A DNA stretch of 64,000 nt from PNMQ01 sp964478775 (GTDB lineage Bacteria; Pseudomonadota; Alphaproteobacteria; Paracaedibacterales; CAIOTO01): positions 1-64,000 of the forward strand of contig CAYZJC010000003.1 of the NCBI GenBank assembly GCA_964478775.1, written 5' to 3'. The translations under genes were made by a program, and so were the position numbers. Shown piece after piece: positions 8,126-16,898 of this stretch. How positions within the stretch are numbered: the stretch's first letter is position 1; every line of letters starts with the position of its first letter. The notes under the pieces were generated by a model, which made no database searches, had not been told where the DNA came from, and saw only the letters and a list, made by a program, of their open reading frames with translations.

Positions 8126-10414
8126 ATGAAAGCAGGTTTGGTGCTGGCAGCTTCAGGTCCAGGAACTGAACCTGCTTCTTTTTTAGATAGTCCCTTTTTG
8201 GCTCTGCTCAACAGCAGTCAGTGTGAAGCTGTAGCAGCAACGCAAGGTCCTCTTTTGGTTCTTGCTGGTGCGGGCACAGGTAAAACACGCGTGCTCACAA
8301 CACGTATCGCCCACATTTTACAACAAGGGCTTGCGGCCAATCACCAAGTTTTAGCGGTCACCTTTACCAACAAAGCTGCAAATGAAATGCGTAATCGCAT
8401 TATTAGTTTACTGGGGCATCCCGTTGATGGCATGTGGGTAGGCACCTTTCATTCGCTTGCAGTTCGTATTTTGCGTGTCTATGCAGAACATGTCGGGTTA
8501 AAGTCTAACTTTACAATCTTAGACACTGACGACCAATTACGTGTCATTAAGCAATTAATGAAGGTCAGAGAGATTGAAGACAATCTCACCCCTAAAATTG
8601 TCATGTATAAAATTAATAAATTCAAAGACAAAGGGGTAACAGCAGCCAAAGCTACGCATTATGACGACCCTATTATTTCTCTTTTATATAACGATTATCA
8701 AGAGAGACTGCGCACCTTAAATGCCGTTGACTTTGGTGACCTTTTATTGCATAACCTCACCTTATTTCAAGAACACTCCCATATTTTACAGCACTACCAA
8801 AACTTGTTTCGTTATATTTTGGTTGATGAATATCAAGACACGAACACTGCCCAATATATATGGATACGTTTACTAGCAGCCGGCAGCAATAACATTTGCT
8901 GTGTAGGAGATGACGACCAGTCTATTTATGGTTGGCGTGGGGCAGAGGTTGGTAACATTTTACGCTTTGAAAAAGACTACCCTGGTGCCAAAGTGATACG
9001 CCTTGAACAAAACTATAGGTCAACATCCCCTATCTTAAGGGCTGCTAGCGGGTTAATTGAACACAACAAGGGCCGTTATGGCAAAACGTTGTGGACCGAA
9101 CAAAAAGAAGGTGAACTGATTCAGGTTAAAGCCTGCAGTGATGGTGACTATGAAGCAAGGTCAATTGCCAATGACATAGAAGCTTTGCAACGCAGCAACC
9201 ATGCCTTAAATGAGATGGCGATTTTAGTGCGCGCAACTTATCAAACCCGTACTTTTGAAGAATGTTTTATGAAAATGGGCATTCCTTACCGGGTGATAGG
9301 TGGCCTTAGGTTTTATGAACGACAAGAAATTAGAGACTGTATCGCTTATTTTCGCATCGTCATCCAGGAAGATGATTCTTTAGCTTTTGAACGTATCATC
9401 AATCTGCCAAAGCGTGGTATAGGTGACACCTCCCTACAGCGCATTCATCAGTTTGCCCGTGAACAAGGCATTTCAGTTCCCAAAGCGGCAAAATTTATTA
9501 TTGATAATCCACATGTTGATATTAAAATCCCCCCTAAAGCTAGAACGGCTTTGTCTTTATTCTTTAAAGACTTAGAAAGGTGGAGAGCATGGCTTACTAA
9601 AGAACCTCATGATGAACTTGCCAAAATCATTTTAGATGAGTCGGGTTACACCCAAGTGTGGACAGCAGAGAAAAGCCCGGACAGCGCTGCGAGACTGGAA
9701 AACATCAAGGAGCTAGTGTTGGCCTTAAAGCAATTTGAGTCTTTAGCCGAATTTTTAGAACATATCAGTTTGGTGTTAGATACCAATAGTGTCGTTGAAG
9801 ACGACATGGTAAGCATTATGACATTGCATGCAGCAAAAGGGCTAGAATTTGAAACCGTCTTTTTGGCTGGCTGGGAAGAAGGTCTTCTGCCACACCCAAA
9901 GTCCTTGTATGAAGAAGGTGGCACAGGAGTTGAAGAAGAAAGACGACTTGCCTATGTGGGGATTAGCCGTGCCAAAAAGCGCGCTATTATTACCTTTGCC
10001 TATTCCAGAAGAACGGCGCAAGGGTCTTACCAAGCGGCGCAACCATCTCGATTTATCAGTGAAATTCCAACAGATGTTGTTCAATACTATAATCATTATG
10101 GCTCCCCTATCACAATGCCGTCGGTAGCTTTAAATGAAAATGCACATCAACAAGGGTCTGGTTTTTCTTCCTATAGAAGGTCGGATGCGAACCCCTATCT
10201 TTCACAGCAGCAATGGTCCCCAAAGCATGATCGCAGCAAAAGCCAAGACAGCTTAACGCAATTTACAACCCATTCCTTTAAAACAGGTGATACCGTTCAG
10301 CATGATAGTTTTGGAATCGGACAGGTCATTGCTTTTGAGGGCGATAAACTTATTATTCAGTTTTCTGAGTTTGGCCTTAAAAAAATTATGGCTGACTTTG
10401 TGCAGCGTGCATGA
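8126..10414 (+). CDS. uvrD: UvrD/PcrA-type superfamily I DNA helicase
   Basis: ATP-dependent 3'-5' helicase of nucleotide excision and mismatch repair and replication-fork maintenance. Motifs appear in SF1A order: Q motif region (LNSSQCEAV), Walker A GAGTGKT (residues ~48-54 from this start), Walker B VDEYQDTN, motif III GDDDQSIYGWRGA, motif IV EQNYRS, motif V TLHAAKGLEFETVF, motif VI RRLAYVGISRAKK. The C-terminus (DTVQHDSFGIGQVIAFEGD onward) matches the Tudor-like domain that binds RNA polymerase in PcrA/UvrD. ATG 8126 is chosen over TTG 8111; no strong ribosome site is seen for either. It follows rpmE by 27 bases and may share its promoter. Confidence 0.93.
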   Translation: MKAGLVLAASGPGTEPASFLDSPFLALLNSSQCEAVAATQGPLLVLAGAGTGKTRVLTTRIAHILQQGLAANHQVLAVTFTNKAANEMRNRIISLLGHPVDGMWVGTFHSLAVRILRVYAEHVGLKSNFTILDTDDQLRVIKQLMKVREIEDNLTPKIVMYKINKFKDKGVTAAKATHYDDPIISLLYNDYQERLRTLNAVDFGDLLLHNLTLFQEHSHILQHYQNLFRYILVDEYQDTNTAQYIWIRLLAAGSNNICCVGDDDQSIYGWRGAEVGNILRFEKDYPGAKVIRLEQNYRSTSPILRAASGLIEHNKGRYGKTLWTEQKEGELIQVKACSDGDYEARSIANDIEALQRSNHALNEMAILVRATYQTRTFEECFMKMGIPYRVIGGLRFYERQEIRDCIAYFRIVIQEDDSLAFERIINLPKRGIGDTSLQRIHQFAREQGISVPKAAKFIIDNPHVDIKIPPKARTALSLFFKDLERWRAWLTKEPHDELAKIILDESGYTQVWTAEKSPDSAARLENIKELVLALKQFESLAEFLEHISLVLDTNSVVEDDMVSIMTLHAAKGLEFETVFLAGWEEGLLPHPKSLYEEGGTGVEEERRLAYVGISRAKKRAIITFAYSRRTAQGSYQAAQPSRFISEIPTDVVQYYNHYGSPITMPSVALNENAHQQGSGFSSYRRSDANPYLSQQQWSPKHDRSKSQDSLTQFTTHSFKTGDTVQHDSFGIGQVIAFEGDKLIIQFSEFGLKKIMADFVQRA

Positions 10415-10550
10415 AACACGAGCTTCAAAAGATGGTATTTTATGAAAAAGTAGCCATATTTCTTTAAAAAGGTTAAGTGATATTAACTGTTTCTTAAGAA
10501 CAACAGATATATGATAAGTATATAAACTGAATAAGACAGGTTTTACACAA

Positions 10551-11078
10551 ATGATTTTTTCAAACAAACTATACAAATTAAGTGCCTTAACGACATTAGT
10601 TACAGCTTTTATTCTACCAGCAGATCAGGCAAGTGCCTTAAGTGACGCTGCAAAAAGTGTCGTCGGCTCTGCTGTAAAAGGCGCTGCTGCTGGTGCCATT
10701 GGCACGGCAACGGGAATGAACCCTGCACTTGTGTATGGGGCAATGAATGGCGGCGTGGGTATGTATGGTATGATGGGTGGCATGGGCATGCCTGGCAACC
10801 CTTACATGAACGCTTACGGCATGAACAATATGGGCATGATGGGTGGCGGCATGGGCATGCCTGGCAACCCTTACATGAACGCTTACGGCATGAACAACAT
10901 GGGCATGATGGGTGGCATGGGTATGCCTGGTAACCCTTACATGAACGGTTACGGCATGAACAATAATATGGGCATGATGGGTGGCGGTATGGGTATGGGC
11001 GGCATGGGTATGCCTGGCAATCCTTACATGAACGCTTACGGTATGAACAATATGAATCCCACAGCACCGGGGTATTAA
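10551..11078 (+). CDS. Exported Gly/Met/Asn-rich repeat protein
   Basis: 175 residues, no family recognised. The N-terminus is a signal peptide (LSALTTLVTAFILPADQASA). Next comes a small glycine-zipper-like helix (GSAVKGAAAGAIGTATG), then four near-identical repeats built on GMPGNPYMNAYGMNNMGMM. There is no Cys and almost no charge in the repeats, so a flexible or aggregating surface or periplasmic protein is likely; the Met/Asn content could bind metal, but that is speculation. The repeats are almost identical in DNA, which favours copy-number change by slippage. Confidence 0.75.
   Translation: MIFSNKLYKLSALTTLVTAFILPADQASALSDAAKSVVGSAVKGAAAGAIGTATGMNPALVYGAMNGGVGMYGMMGGMGMPGNPYMNAYGMNNMGMMGGGMGMPGNPYMNAYGMNNMGMMGGMGMPGNPYMNGYGMNNNMGMMGGGMGMGGMGMPGNPYMNAYGMNNMNPTAPGY
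10779..11056 (+). repeat. Four tandem in-frame coding repeats
   Basis: Copies begin near 10779, 10848, 10914 and 11001, with periods of 69, 66 and 87 bases, all multiples of three. Each carries GGCATGGGyATGCCTGGyAA and the following ~30 bases with very few differences, which points to recent expansion. Confidence 0.85.
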
Positions 11079-11203
11079 ACCTGCAATTGGCCTTACAAAT
11101 TTTATAGTAGGCGTTACTTTCTATAGCGACTACTTTAAATGCTTTTGTCTTAGCCTGTTTAACCTACAGTTCAACAAAAAACTGTATGACCAAGACAACA
11201 AGC

Positions 11204-11806
11204 TTAAACAGATTTTAATACATAGTATGAAGGATACTGTTCGCGGATATAATCAGTCATTGCCTGAATGACGCGGTCAACCGTACAGTTCGTCGGCTCA
11301 TCCATTGTTGGGACATGGATATTGGCTTCTTGATAAATTGGGTAGCGTTCAGCTATCAATTGTTCCAACACTTCACGTTGATTAGAACCTTCTAGCAAAG
11401 GGCGATCTGTTCTTCTTGAAACGCGTGCTGCCAACGTGTCAAGGTCAGCATTTAGCCACACTGAAATAGATTTTTGCTTAATAAGTTCTCGCGTTGGCTC
11501 ATTCATAAAAGAACCACCACCAGTTGCAAGGATATGTGTGGGTTGTTCGAGCAAGCGTCCAATGACACGTTGTTCGCCACTTCTAAAAGCATCTTCACCG
11601 TATATTGCAAAAATATCTTTTATGGGGCAACCCGCAGATTCTTCAACGGCTTGGTCGGAATCATGAAAGGGCAATTCCAATTTTTTTGCCAATCTTTTTC
11701 CTATACTTGTTTTGCCACAGCCCATTAAGCCAACTAAAACAATTGTGCAAGGTGGCATGAAACTAATTGTGGGACCTGTCGATTTTACAAACAAATTATT
11801 ACTCAT
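11204..11806 (-). CDS. aroK: Shikimate kinase
   Basis: Phosphorylates shikimate at the 3-hydroxyl in aromatic amino acid biosynthesis. P-loop GLMGCGKTSIGKRLA, shikimate-binding DSD (FHDSDQAVEES), GEDAFRSGE with the conserved Arg, the GGG motif (ILATGGGSF), and the lid RTDRPLLEG. 200 aa is slightly long because of an N-terminal extension before MPPCTIVLVG; the internal ATG at 11758 is an alternative start. The usual partner aroB does not follow it here. Another shikimate-pathway gene, aroQ, lies at 57.0 kb. Confidence 0.93.
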   Translation of the reverse strand: MSNNLFVKSTGPTISFMPPCTIVLVGLMGCGKTSIGKRLAKKLELPFHDSDQAVEESAGCPIKDIFAIYGEDAFRSGEQRVIGRLLEQPTHILATGGGSFMNEPTRELIKQKSISVWLNADLDTLAARVSRRTDRPLLEGSNQREVLEQLIAERYPIYQEANIHVPTMDEPTNCTVDRVIQAMTDYIREQYPSYYVLKSV

Positions 11807-11995
11807 CGTCTTTTTTTGATTTTCTGCGTTATTTGGTGAACCTTAAATATCATACCTGACATTTTTTAATGTATCATTTTTGTGCAAAGTTTGCACTCTT
11901 TTAATTATAAAAGCTTAACTTATGTAGTGGTCAACGTGATTTTTAGCAACACTTCGAAAATTACACACCTCATAATTGCTTACCATGGCCCTAAT

Positions 11996-12158
11996 TTAAA
12001 AGTCTATTGTAAGTCTTTTTATTATCTCAACAGACAGCTCTGTTGCTTGTGCGATTGCATCAGCAACCTTATTTTCATCAATACCAAGTGCTACTCCTTT
12101 ACTCAATTTTTGAGGTAAGCAAGTTGACTGATTGTATAGTCTCTCTTCTGTAGATTAT
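11996..12158 (-). pseudogene. Possible C-terminal relic of an Rpn-like (PD-(D/E)XK) nuclease
   Basis: The 446-base stretch 11807-12252 has no intact gene. On the minus strand a reading frame closed by TAA at 11996-11998 gives ~50 residues including KGVALGIDENKVADAI and AQATELSVEIIKRLTIDF. This resembles the helical tail of Rpn/transposase-like nucleases ('...GLS.EEI..L'). No catalytic domain and no start codon are seen, so it would be a remnant. The rest of the stretch is AT-rich and shows nothing else. Confidence 0.3.
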
Positions 12159-12252
12159 ACCTAAATCATAAAGAAAAATTCACCTCTTAACTGGCTCATC
12201 ATACCGGGCCAAACATTGAATAGATGAGGCGTAACTTTTTTTCCTATACCCT

Positions 12253-13119
12253 TTAGTCTTTTGTGTAACGTTTTAACATCGGCAAAAGCTGCGTGTGCAT
12301 GTCTTCATCTTGGCACGCAAAGGCAATGTTAGCCTCTAGCCAGCCTTCTTTTGTTCCACAATCAAATCTTTCGCCTTCAAATAGATAGCCAGACAAACCA
12401 ATATCTTTAATCATGGCTTGAATGCCGTCAGTTAATTGAATTTCAGAGCCCAAACCCGGAGATTGTTTATGCAACACATTCAGAATACCCCGCTTTAAAA
12501 TGTAGCGCCCAATAACAGCGGAACAAGAAGGGGCATCTTGCATGCTTGGTTTTTCCACAACAGAAGATGCCCTCATTTTTTTATCAACTTTGCTTTCAAC
12601 CGTTAAAATTCCATAACGGGAAACTTGGTCAGGTGCAACTTCCATCGTCGCAACCATATTGCCGTCTTCAATACGATAAGCATTAATCATTTGCTTAAGG
12701 CATGGTGTTTTTGAAAGAATCAAGTCATCCGCCAAGATAACAGCAAAGGCTTCATCTTGTATAAGATGCTGCGCGCACATAATGGCATGACCCAACCCCA
12801 AAGGCGCAGGTTGACGCACATAAACGGCTTGGCTAGGCTCTAGGGCATTTTCCACAATTTTACTGAGTAAGCCATATTTTTTCCGTTGTTCTAGTGTTTG
12901 TTCCAGTAACTGCAGTCTATCAAAGTGGTCTTCAATCGCACTTTTTCCCTGAGAGGTTACAAAAATAAAACGTTCTACCCCAGCAGCCTTGGCTTCTTCA
13001 ACAGCATATTGTATGAGAGGTTTGTCAACGACCACTAACATTTCTTTGGGGATTGACTTTGTTGCGGGAAGAAAGCGACTGCCAAGGCCAGCAACAGGAA
13101 AAACACAGGTTTTGATCAT
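12253..13119 (-). CDS. galU: UTP-glucose-1-phosphate uridylyltransferase
   Basis: Makes UDP-glucose from glucose-1-phosphate and UTP for envelope glycans. N-terminal nucleotide-binding motif FPVAGLGSRFLPATKSIPKEM, Lys in PKEML, the EEAKAAGVERFIFVT segment, ADDLIL (metal-binding Asp) and VEKPS. 288 aa matches the family. The first 95 bases overlap the 3' end of the upstream minus-strand gene in another frame, which is unusual. No clear ribosome site precedes the ATG, so expression may be coupled to that gene. Confidence 0.93.
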   Translation of the reverse strand: MIKTCVFPVAGLGSRFLPATKSIPKEMLVVVDKPLIQYAVEEAKAAGVERFIFVTSQGKSAIEDHFDRLQLLEQTLEQRKKYGLLSKIVENALEPSQAVYVRQPAPLGLGHAIMCAQHLIQDEAFAVILADDLILSKTPCLKQMINAYRIEDGNMVATMEVAPDQVSRYGILTVESKVDKKMRASSVVEKPSMQDAPSCSAVIGRYILKRGILNVLHKQSPGLGSEIQLTDGIQAMIKDIGLSGYLFEGERFDCGTKEGWLEANIAFACQDEDMHTQLLPMLKRYTKD

Positions 13120-14044
13120 TGTTATCTATTTCATTAATTGAAGGGGTTATTGTACTGTATTGTAACGCTGGGTCTTGTTTTTCTTCAAGCGCATTATGGC
13201 GCGGTTCATTTTTTTTATCACCATAACCTTCTGCCTCTTGATCAAACTCGTGTTGCAATGTACGCGCAATGAGAAATGCCTTTTTTCCAAAAGGTCTGAC
13301 ACTATTTGGATCGGAAAAGTCGATTGATACGTTAAGTGTCCTTTCAGTAGACTCGGCACTATTATGCATCAAACTTGTATCAGCATTCAATTGCAAAGGT
13401 GGCACAACAGAATGGATAGGCTCAGGGGTAGATAAGCACAAACTCTTTCTGATATGGCTTTTAATTGAATCTAGTTGCTGCTTTAAAATCTTATCGCCCA
13501 CAGAGTCAAAAAAATGTCTTTCCTCTGGGGTTAAGGCCTCTGGAGCTGATGTCGCTGCAACACAATCTTCTCGTAAAAACTTTGCAAAATGGACCCCTCC
13601 TTTCGCATGGTTCATATTAATATCTGTAATGACACAATCTGGCATGGTTTGTTTGTTTTCTTTTGCGTACGCGATTGCTTCATCTTCATGGACAAACATT
13701 TTAAGCTTCCAGTCCTCAGAAGCGTTTGTGTTGTTGATTTTAAATATGCGCTCAAAGGGTTTGCGTATGGAGGTTTGATCTTCTGCAAACCATACACTAT
13801 ACTCCTTGGTAGCTGATTGATATGATAATGGTAATTCAAGAGACTCTAACTGCTCTATCTCTAGCATATCATCGGATTTTGAAACTAAATCTTGTTCTTC
13901 TTTGATTGAGAGCGCTGTACCTGTTCCTACTGCAAAACTGCTTGCAGATGAGAAGAAAAAGGCTATGAGGCACTGAACAAGAACTGTTTTGTTTTTTATT
14001 TTATTTTTCATTTGTTGACCATTTAATAAGAGTGTGTTTCGCAC
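13025..14044 (-). CDS. Exported protein with degenerate receiver-like domain
   Basis: A signal peptide (VLVQCLIAFFFSSASSFA) is followed at ~residues 85-160 by a segment like a response-regulator receiver: VWFAEDQTSIRKPFERIF (acidic pair of strand 1), then CVITDINMNHAKGGVHFAKFL (phospho-acceptor-like Asp in 'TDINM'). The usual later Thr/Ser and Lys are not evident. The remainder is low-complexity. The GTG start at 14044 has an AGGAG six bases upstream; the ATG at 14011 has none. The C-terminal ~30 residues (CFSCCWPWQS...) are read from inside galU in another frame, which suggests that the original stop codon was lost. Function is unknown. Confidence 0.6.
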   Translation of the reverse strand: MRNTLLLNGQQMKNKIKNKTVLVQCLIAFFFSSASSFAVGTGTALSIKEEQDLVSKSDDMLEIEQLESLELPLSYQSATKEYSVWFAEDQTSIRKPFERIFKINNTNASEDWKLKMFVHEDEAIAYAKENKQTMPDCVITDINMNHAKGGVHFAKFLREDCVAATSAPEALTPEERHFFDSVGDKILKQQLDSIKSHIRKSLCLSTPEPIHSVVPPLQLNADTSLMHNSAESTERTLNVSIDFSDPNSVRPFGKKAFLIARTLQHEFDQEAEGYGDKKNEPRHNALEEKQDPALQYSTITPSINEIDNNDQNLCFSCCWPWQSLSSRNKVNPQRNVSGR

Positions 14045-14179
14045 GCAATTCTCCTACCTAAAAAAGGTAATCGATATTAATATAACAAATATCGATACTA
14101 TTAACAATGAAAATTCCATAAAAGCAATATTTTTTCGCAATGATATTGCTTAAAACAGAACCCACCCGCAATTTATATA

Positions 14180-15274
14180 TTAACTTGCTGTCTTTAGTAT
14201 GTGCTGATTTTGTAAATATTTCACTAATTTAGTTAACAGGTCTGTTATGTGCGATGCAGGTACAGTCCTCATGGCTTGAATTGCGCAACTTGCATACTTT
14301 TCTACAAGTTCAAAACAAGCATCATTGACGCTATATTCATAACACTTTTGGCGGATTTTGTGAAGGGTTTGTTTTTTAATGTCTGCATTCACAACAACTG
14401 TATGAATATTTTTATCAAACAGTCCCTTCAGCCAATCCAGTTCGCTATCGTTCGCTTTACTCATGGCATCACGCAAGAAAATAATAGGCAATGTTACTTT
14501 GCCTTCCCATAAATCATCTCCACTATTTTTACCAAACGCCTCTGGGGGGAAATAGTCATAAATATCGTCAATCATTTGAAAGGCCATGCCCAACTGTTGG
14601 CCATACTGTGTAAAGCTGTGCACGAGTGGTTGTTGTTGAGAGGTCAGTGTTTCATGAGCAGGTAAAGGGACGTTCTTATTTAACCCCACCAACGCCCCCA
14701 CTTGTGCTGCAGCTTCAAATAAAGTGGCTGTCTTAAGGCGCACAATATCAAGGTATGTTTGTAAGGATAACTCAAAATCAAAACTATGGCTTAGCTGCAT
14801 AACTTCACCTTCTGTAATACTAGACGCCACAGTTGATAAAATTTCCAACACATGCGGCGTCTTACACGACACCATTAATTGAAATGAACGCGCAAACATA
14901 TAGTCACCCGTTAATATGGTGGCCGTGTTGCCGTATTGGGTATGCGCAGTCGGTAAGCCCCGTCTTAAGTCAGACATATCAATCACATCATCATGCAATA
15001 AAGTTGCGGTATGAATAAGTTCAGCTGCAGCAGCAAGTGCATACGCATCTGCAGGTAAAGATTCATTTGGGGCATCAGTCATATACAGCGCTCTGCATGC
15101 TGCCAATGTCATAAGGGGGCGAATTCGTTTGCCACCAGACTTTAAAATGTGGTCAGCAATTTGCTCGACAAGAGGAACTTGGCTTTTCATCGCACATTTA
15201 ATAACATTATCTAAAATGTCTATATCTTGTGTTAAAAGTTGGCAAAGTTCGTTAATTGGTGTTTGTGATTGCAT
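14180..15274 (-). CDS. ispB: Polyprenyl diphosphate synthase (ubiquinone side chain)
   Basis: Trans-prenyltransferase that extends FPP/GPP with IPP to the C40-C50 chain for ubiquinone. First Asp-rich motif DDVID at residues 95-99, second DDIYDYF, KSGGKRIRPLM (IPP-binding) and the GDYMFARSF segment. It is 364 aa, a little longer than usual, with a Lys/Gln-rich C-terminal tail. Divergent from the TrmN6-like methyltransferase gene, an arrangement often seen in alphaproteobacteria. Confidence 0.9.
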   Translation of the reverse strand: MQSQTPINELCQLLTQDIDILDNVIKCAMKSQVPLVEQIADHILKSGGKRIRPLMTLAACRALYMTDAPNESLPADAYALAAAAELIHTATLLHDDVIDMSDLRRGLPTAHTQYGNTATILTGDYMFARSFQLMVSCKTPHVLEILSTVASSITEGEVMQLSHSFDFELSLQTYLDIVRLKTATLFEAAAQVGALVGLNKNVPLPAHETLTSQQQPLVHSFTQYGQQLGMAFQMIDDIYDYFPPEAFGKNSGDDLWEGKVTLPIIFLRDAMSKANDSELDWLKGLFDKNIHTVVVNADIKKQTLHKIRQKCYEYSVNDACFELVEKYASCAIQAMRTVPASHITDLLTKLVKYLQNQHILKTAS

Positions 15275-15368
15275 TGTGTTTTCGTATAAAATGAAGTCTG
15301 GTTTAAAAGTATACTTTAACGGATTACGGCTCCCACGGAAATAAAGATTTGGGGCTTGAGGGAAAAAA

Positions 15369-16205
15369 ATGGCATTAAAAAATCCGAATGTGACAAAAGG
15401 TCACGCTACAAAAGACGATAGAGGTAATAAAGCTACCCCCGAAGTAGATCACACTACACCTGAGACCTCCCCTCAGTTTACAGAAGATTTTTTATTAGGT
15501 GGACGTGTGTTTTTGCGCCAACCAGCGGCTGGGTATCGCGTTGCTATAGACCCTATTTTTCTAGCAGCCTCTATTCATGCACACCCAGGTGAGAGCGTCT
15601 TAGATGTTGGGACAGGCGTGGGTGCTGCAGCTTTATGCCTTGCAACAAGGTGCATAGATGTGAAAATTACTGCTGTAGAAATTCAACGTGAACAAATGCG
15701 ACTTGCAGCAGATAACGTACTGTTAAACCAAATGAGATCTCGTATTGAAGTTATTCACGCTGATTTACTCAAGCCACCACCACGCTTAGCTGCAGGAACC
15801 TTTGCACATGTGATGGCAAATCCACCCTTTTTGGAACCTCACCAAGGTCGCCCTTCACCTTATGAAGGAAAATTGATTTCTAATCATGAAGTAGAAGCAA
15901 CCCTAGACCAATGGGCAAAGTTTTGTTTGCTCATGGTTCGTCCTAAGGGTACTGTCACATTTGTTTATCGCGCAGACAGGCTTGATGAGATTTTATATTA
16001 TTTCCACGGAAAACTTGGGGATGTTACCGTGTTCCCCTTATGGCCATCAGCCGATAAGGCAGCAAAACGCGTGTTAATTAGAGGGGTTAAAAATTCTAAC
16101 GGCCCAATGAAACTATTGCCAGGGATGATTCTCCACCAGAGCGATGGTAAATTTACACAGCAGGCAGATGGTATATTAAGACATGGGCATGGGTTGATCT
16201 TATAA
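15369..16205 (+). CDS. TrmN6/YfiC-like tRNA1(Val) adenine-N6-methyltransferase
   Basis: SAM-dependent N6-adenine methyltransferase family (COG4123). Motif I LDVGTGVGAAAL, acidic loop (VEIQREQM), and the catalytic NPPF motif (MANPPFLEP). The segment FLGGRVFLRQPAAGYR.AIDP matches the family N-terminus. The likely target is A37 of tRNA-Val, but other nucleic-acid targets are possible. GAGGGAAAAAA just before the ATG is a good ribosome site. The first ~35 residues are polar and poorly conserved. Confidence 0.85.
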   Translation: MALKNPNVTKGHATKDDRGNKATPEVDHTTPETSPQFTEDFLLGGRVFLRQPAAGYRVAIDPIFLAASIHAHPGESVLDVGTGVGAAALCLATRCIDVKITAVEIQREQMRLAADNVLLNQMRSRIEVIHADLLKPPPRLAAGTFAHVMANPPFLEPHQGRPSPYEGKLISNHEVEATLDQWAKFCLLMVRPKGTVTFVYRADRLDEILYYFHGKLGDVTVFPLWPSADKAAKRVLIRGVKNSNGPMKLLPGMILHQSDGKFTQQADGILRHGHGLIL

Positions 16206-16240
16206 GCTTTCCACCATTTTGTTTGCCTCATAAAAATAAG

Positions 16241-16295
16241 GGCTCCACAAAAAATAGAGATGTCAAAAAATACATCGCTATAAAATTGCGGAGCC
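16241..16295. terminator. Bidirectional terminator between converging genes
   Basis: Long interrupted hairpin: GGCTCC pairs with GGAGCC at the ends, and GATGT pairs with ACATC in the middle. TTTT follows on the plus strand and a T-rich run on the minus strand, so it can serve both the methyltransferase gene and mucR. Confidence 0.6.
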
Positions 16296-16361
16296 TTTTC
16301 GCTTTGAAGTTTCTCTTATGAAGAGAATAGGCTTTTCACCCAAAACTCGAAGAATAATAAT

Positions 16362-16856
16362 TTAAACTTTTACAACAGCCACTTGTTCTTGGCCAGTAAT
16401 CGCATCTGTTGATTGCTTTACACGAATACGACCTTTTCTACCTGTACGCCCTAACCCAATTTCACGGGCAATGGCACTCCTACGTTTTGCATAGCTTGGT
16501 GCAACCACAGGATAACTTGCCGGTAATTTCCATCGTGCTTTATATTCTGTAACAGAAAGCTTGTATACAGTCTTCAAATGTCTTTTTAACATTTGTAGTT
16601 GCTTTCCATCTTCCAAACAAACGATATAATCTTCTTGGACAGATTCTTCAATGGGCACAGCTGGTGCACGTGTCGGCATATTTACAGCTGATGTCAACGC
16701 AGTGGCACCATTGCCTTGCGTTTGGCTTAATGTGTGAAAAACTGTATTAACCAATATTTCCAATTCTTCTAACGTTGTCTTTTTCTTTCCAATCATAGCA
16801 GCAACAATTCTTGCCGTGCTCTTGATTAATGTGTTTTGATTTTCAGCTGAAGACAT
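16362..16856 (-). CDS. mucR: MucR/Ros-family transcriptional regulator
   Basis: DNA-binding regulator typical of alphaproteobacteria, controlling surface polysaccharide, motility and cell-cycle genes. The core is VCLEDGKQLQMLKRHLKTVY, followed by YKARWKLPASYPVVAPSYA and the RSAIAREIGLGRTG signature. As in many MucR proteins, the Ros zinc ligands are incomplete: CLED replaces Cys-x2-Cys, and Tyr stands where the last His would be. An N-terminal ~60-residue helical region probably mediates oligomerisation. 164 aa is typical. Confidence 0.9.
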   Translation of the reverse strand: MSSAENQNTLIKSTARIVAAMIGKKKTTLEELEILVNTVFHTLSQTQGNGATALTSAVNMPTRAPAVPIEESVQEDYIVCLEDGKQLQMLKRHLKTVYKLSVTEYKARWKLPASYPVVAPSYAKRRSAIAREIGLGRTGRKGRIRVKQSTDAITGQEQVAVVKV

Positions 16857-16898
16857 TAAATATTTCCTTTTAACAACACCTACTAAATTAAGTCTACA

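Noticed and set aside
10779..11056. CRISPR-like regular repeats
   Set aside because: Periods are multiples of three, repeats are in frame in a signal-peptide protein, and there are no unique spacers.
10609..11067. Cys-rich 152-codon frame opposite the Gly-Met-Asn repeats
   Set aside because: Antisense reading of the repeats; CPYYCS-type pattern is a by-product of repeated ATGGGC triplets.
11882..12118. 78-codon plus-strand frame
   Set aside because: No ribosome site, Tyr/Cys/Asn-rich; the opposite strand shows a better nuclease-like tail.
13269..13778. 169-codon frame antisense to the receiver-like gene
   Set aside because: No ribosome site, no family; opposite frame has signal peptide and AGGAG start.
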